Positions 54,888 through 55,015 of a stretch of 55,015 nt of DNA are shown here, piece after piece. Numbering within the stretch: position 1 is the stretch's first letter; every line of letters starts with the position of its first letter. The stretch comes from Nitrospiria bacterium (GTDB lineage Bacteria > Nitrospirota > Nitrospiria > DASWJH01): assembly GCA_036397255.1 (NCBI GenBank), contig DASWJH010000038.1, positions 1 to 55,015 on the forward strand, given 5' to 3'. Made by a program: the position numbers and the translations under genes. Below the pieces are notes generated by a model. That model searched no databases, was not told where the DNA came from, and worked only from the letters and a program-made list of their open reading frames with translations.

Positions 54888-55015
54888 TTAATTTAAATTC
54901 ATCCATATCTTTTCCAAGATAGCCTCAATATCCTTCAATACTTCTCTATCGGAAAACCTCAGAACCTTAATTCCTGCATCAGCCAAATAATCATCCCTTA
55001 CCCGGTCTTTTTCTC
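54888..55015 (-). CDS. DUF559 (Vsr-like endonuclease fold) protein, C-terminal fragment
   Basis: The reading frame enters from the right edge and ends in TAA at 54888-54890. The 41 visible residues read EKDRVRDDYLADAGIKVLRF, then SDREVL, DIEAILEKI and a short tail. The pattern RDxxL-x3-GIxVLRF-x3-EVL is the C-terminal signature of DUF559 proteins, which have the fold of very-short-patch-repair endonucleases. The catalytic part lies outside the window. The stop codon directly abuts a repeat module of tract C, so the gene and the repeat appear to form one unit. Confidence 0.75.
   Translation of the reverse strand, partial: EKDRVRDDYLADAGIKVLRFSDREVLKDIEAILEKIWMNLN

Overview
The window looks like a chromosome segment of a Gram-negative autotroph that fixes carbon by the reductive TCA cycle. 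It carries ATP-citrate lyase in its two-gene form, succinyl-CoA synthetase, and a fumarate reductase-type flavoprotein with two iron-sulfur partners and no membrane anchor. LptD, secretin and pseudopilin genes show an outer membrane. A Nitrospirota-type bacterium is my best guess from gene content; no rRNA or marker gene in the window proves it. By eye the base composition is slightly AT-rich, and most genes lie on the minus strand.

Layout: 1-400 is the 3' end of an IS110-family transposase and its tail. 401-5502 is a two-component system: a large histidine kinase ending in a degenerate GGDEF domain, a small stand-alone degenerate GGDEF protein, and an OmpR-type regulator. 5645-6801 holds four microproteins of 30-34 residues, three of them clear paralogues, with a ribbon-helix-helix regulator upstream; none of the four microproteins was in the supplied ORF calls. 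7059-9481 holds a Thr-rich lipoprotein, a thioredoxin-like protein and a peroxiredoxin. 9569-17822 is the rTCA operon (aclB-aclA-two Fe-S proteins-frdA-sucC-sucD). 18248-25539 holds envelope and fatty-acid or folate genes (lptD, folC, accD), a lipoprotein metallopeptidase and a PilZ protein. 26158-35509 holds a ferritin-like protein, a divergent MoeA, AnmK, a Zn/Mn ABC transporter with a palindromic operator candidate, and a tricorn-like protease.

35791-41944 is a methyltransferase plus a partial type II secretion/pseudopilin cluster (GspC-like, secretin with a C-terminal cohesin-like part, three prepilins) that lacks the ATPase and platform protein. 42071-54434 is a glycan cluster: two tandem TMTC-like mannosyltransferase/TPR proteins, GT9, GT4 and GT2 enzymes, and GT-C membrane glycosyltransferases that appear split.

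A palindromic repeat family (core GAGATTTTATAATCTC between G/C-rich arms) forms tracts at about 25.8, 49.4-50.0 and 54.5-54.9 kb. One tract separates the N- and C-terminal halves of a GT-C gene. Another precedes a paralogous C-terminal half and abuts the stop codon of a DUF559 nuclease-like gene that runs off the right end. The repeat/DUF559 association and the microprotein array are the two best candidates for undescribed biology here.
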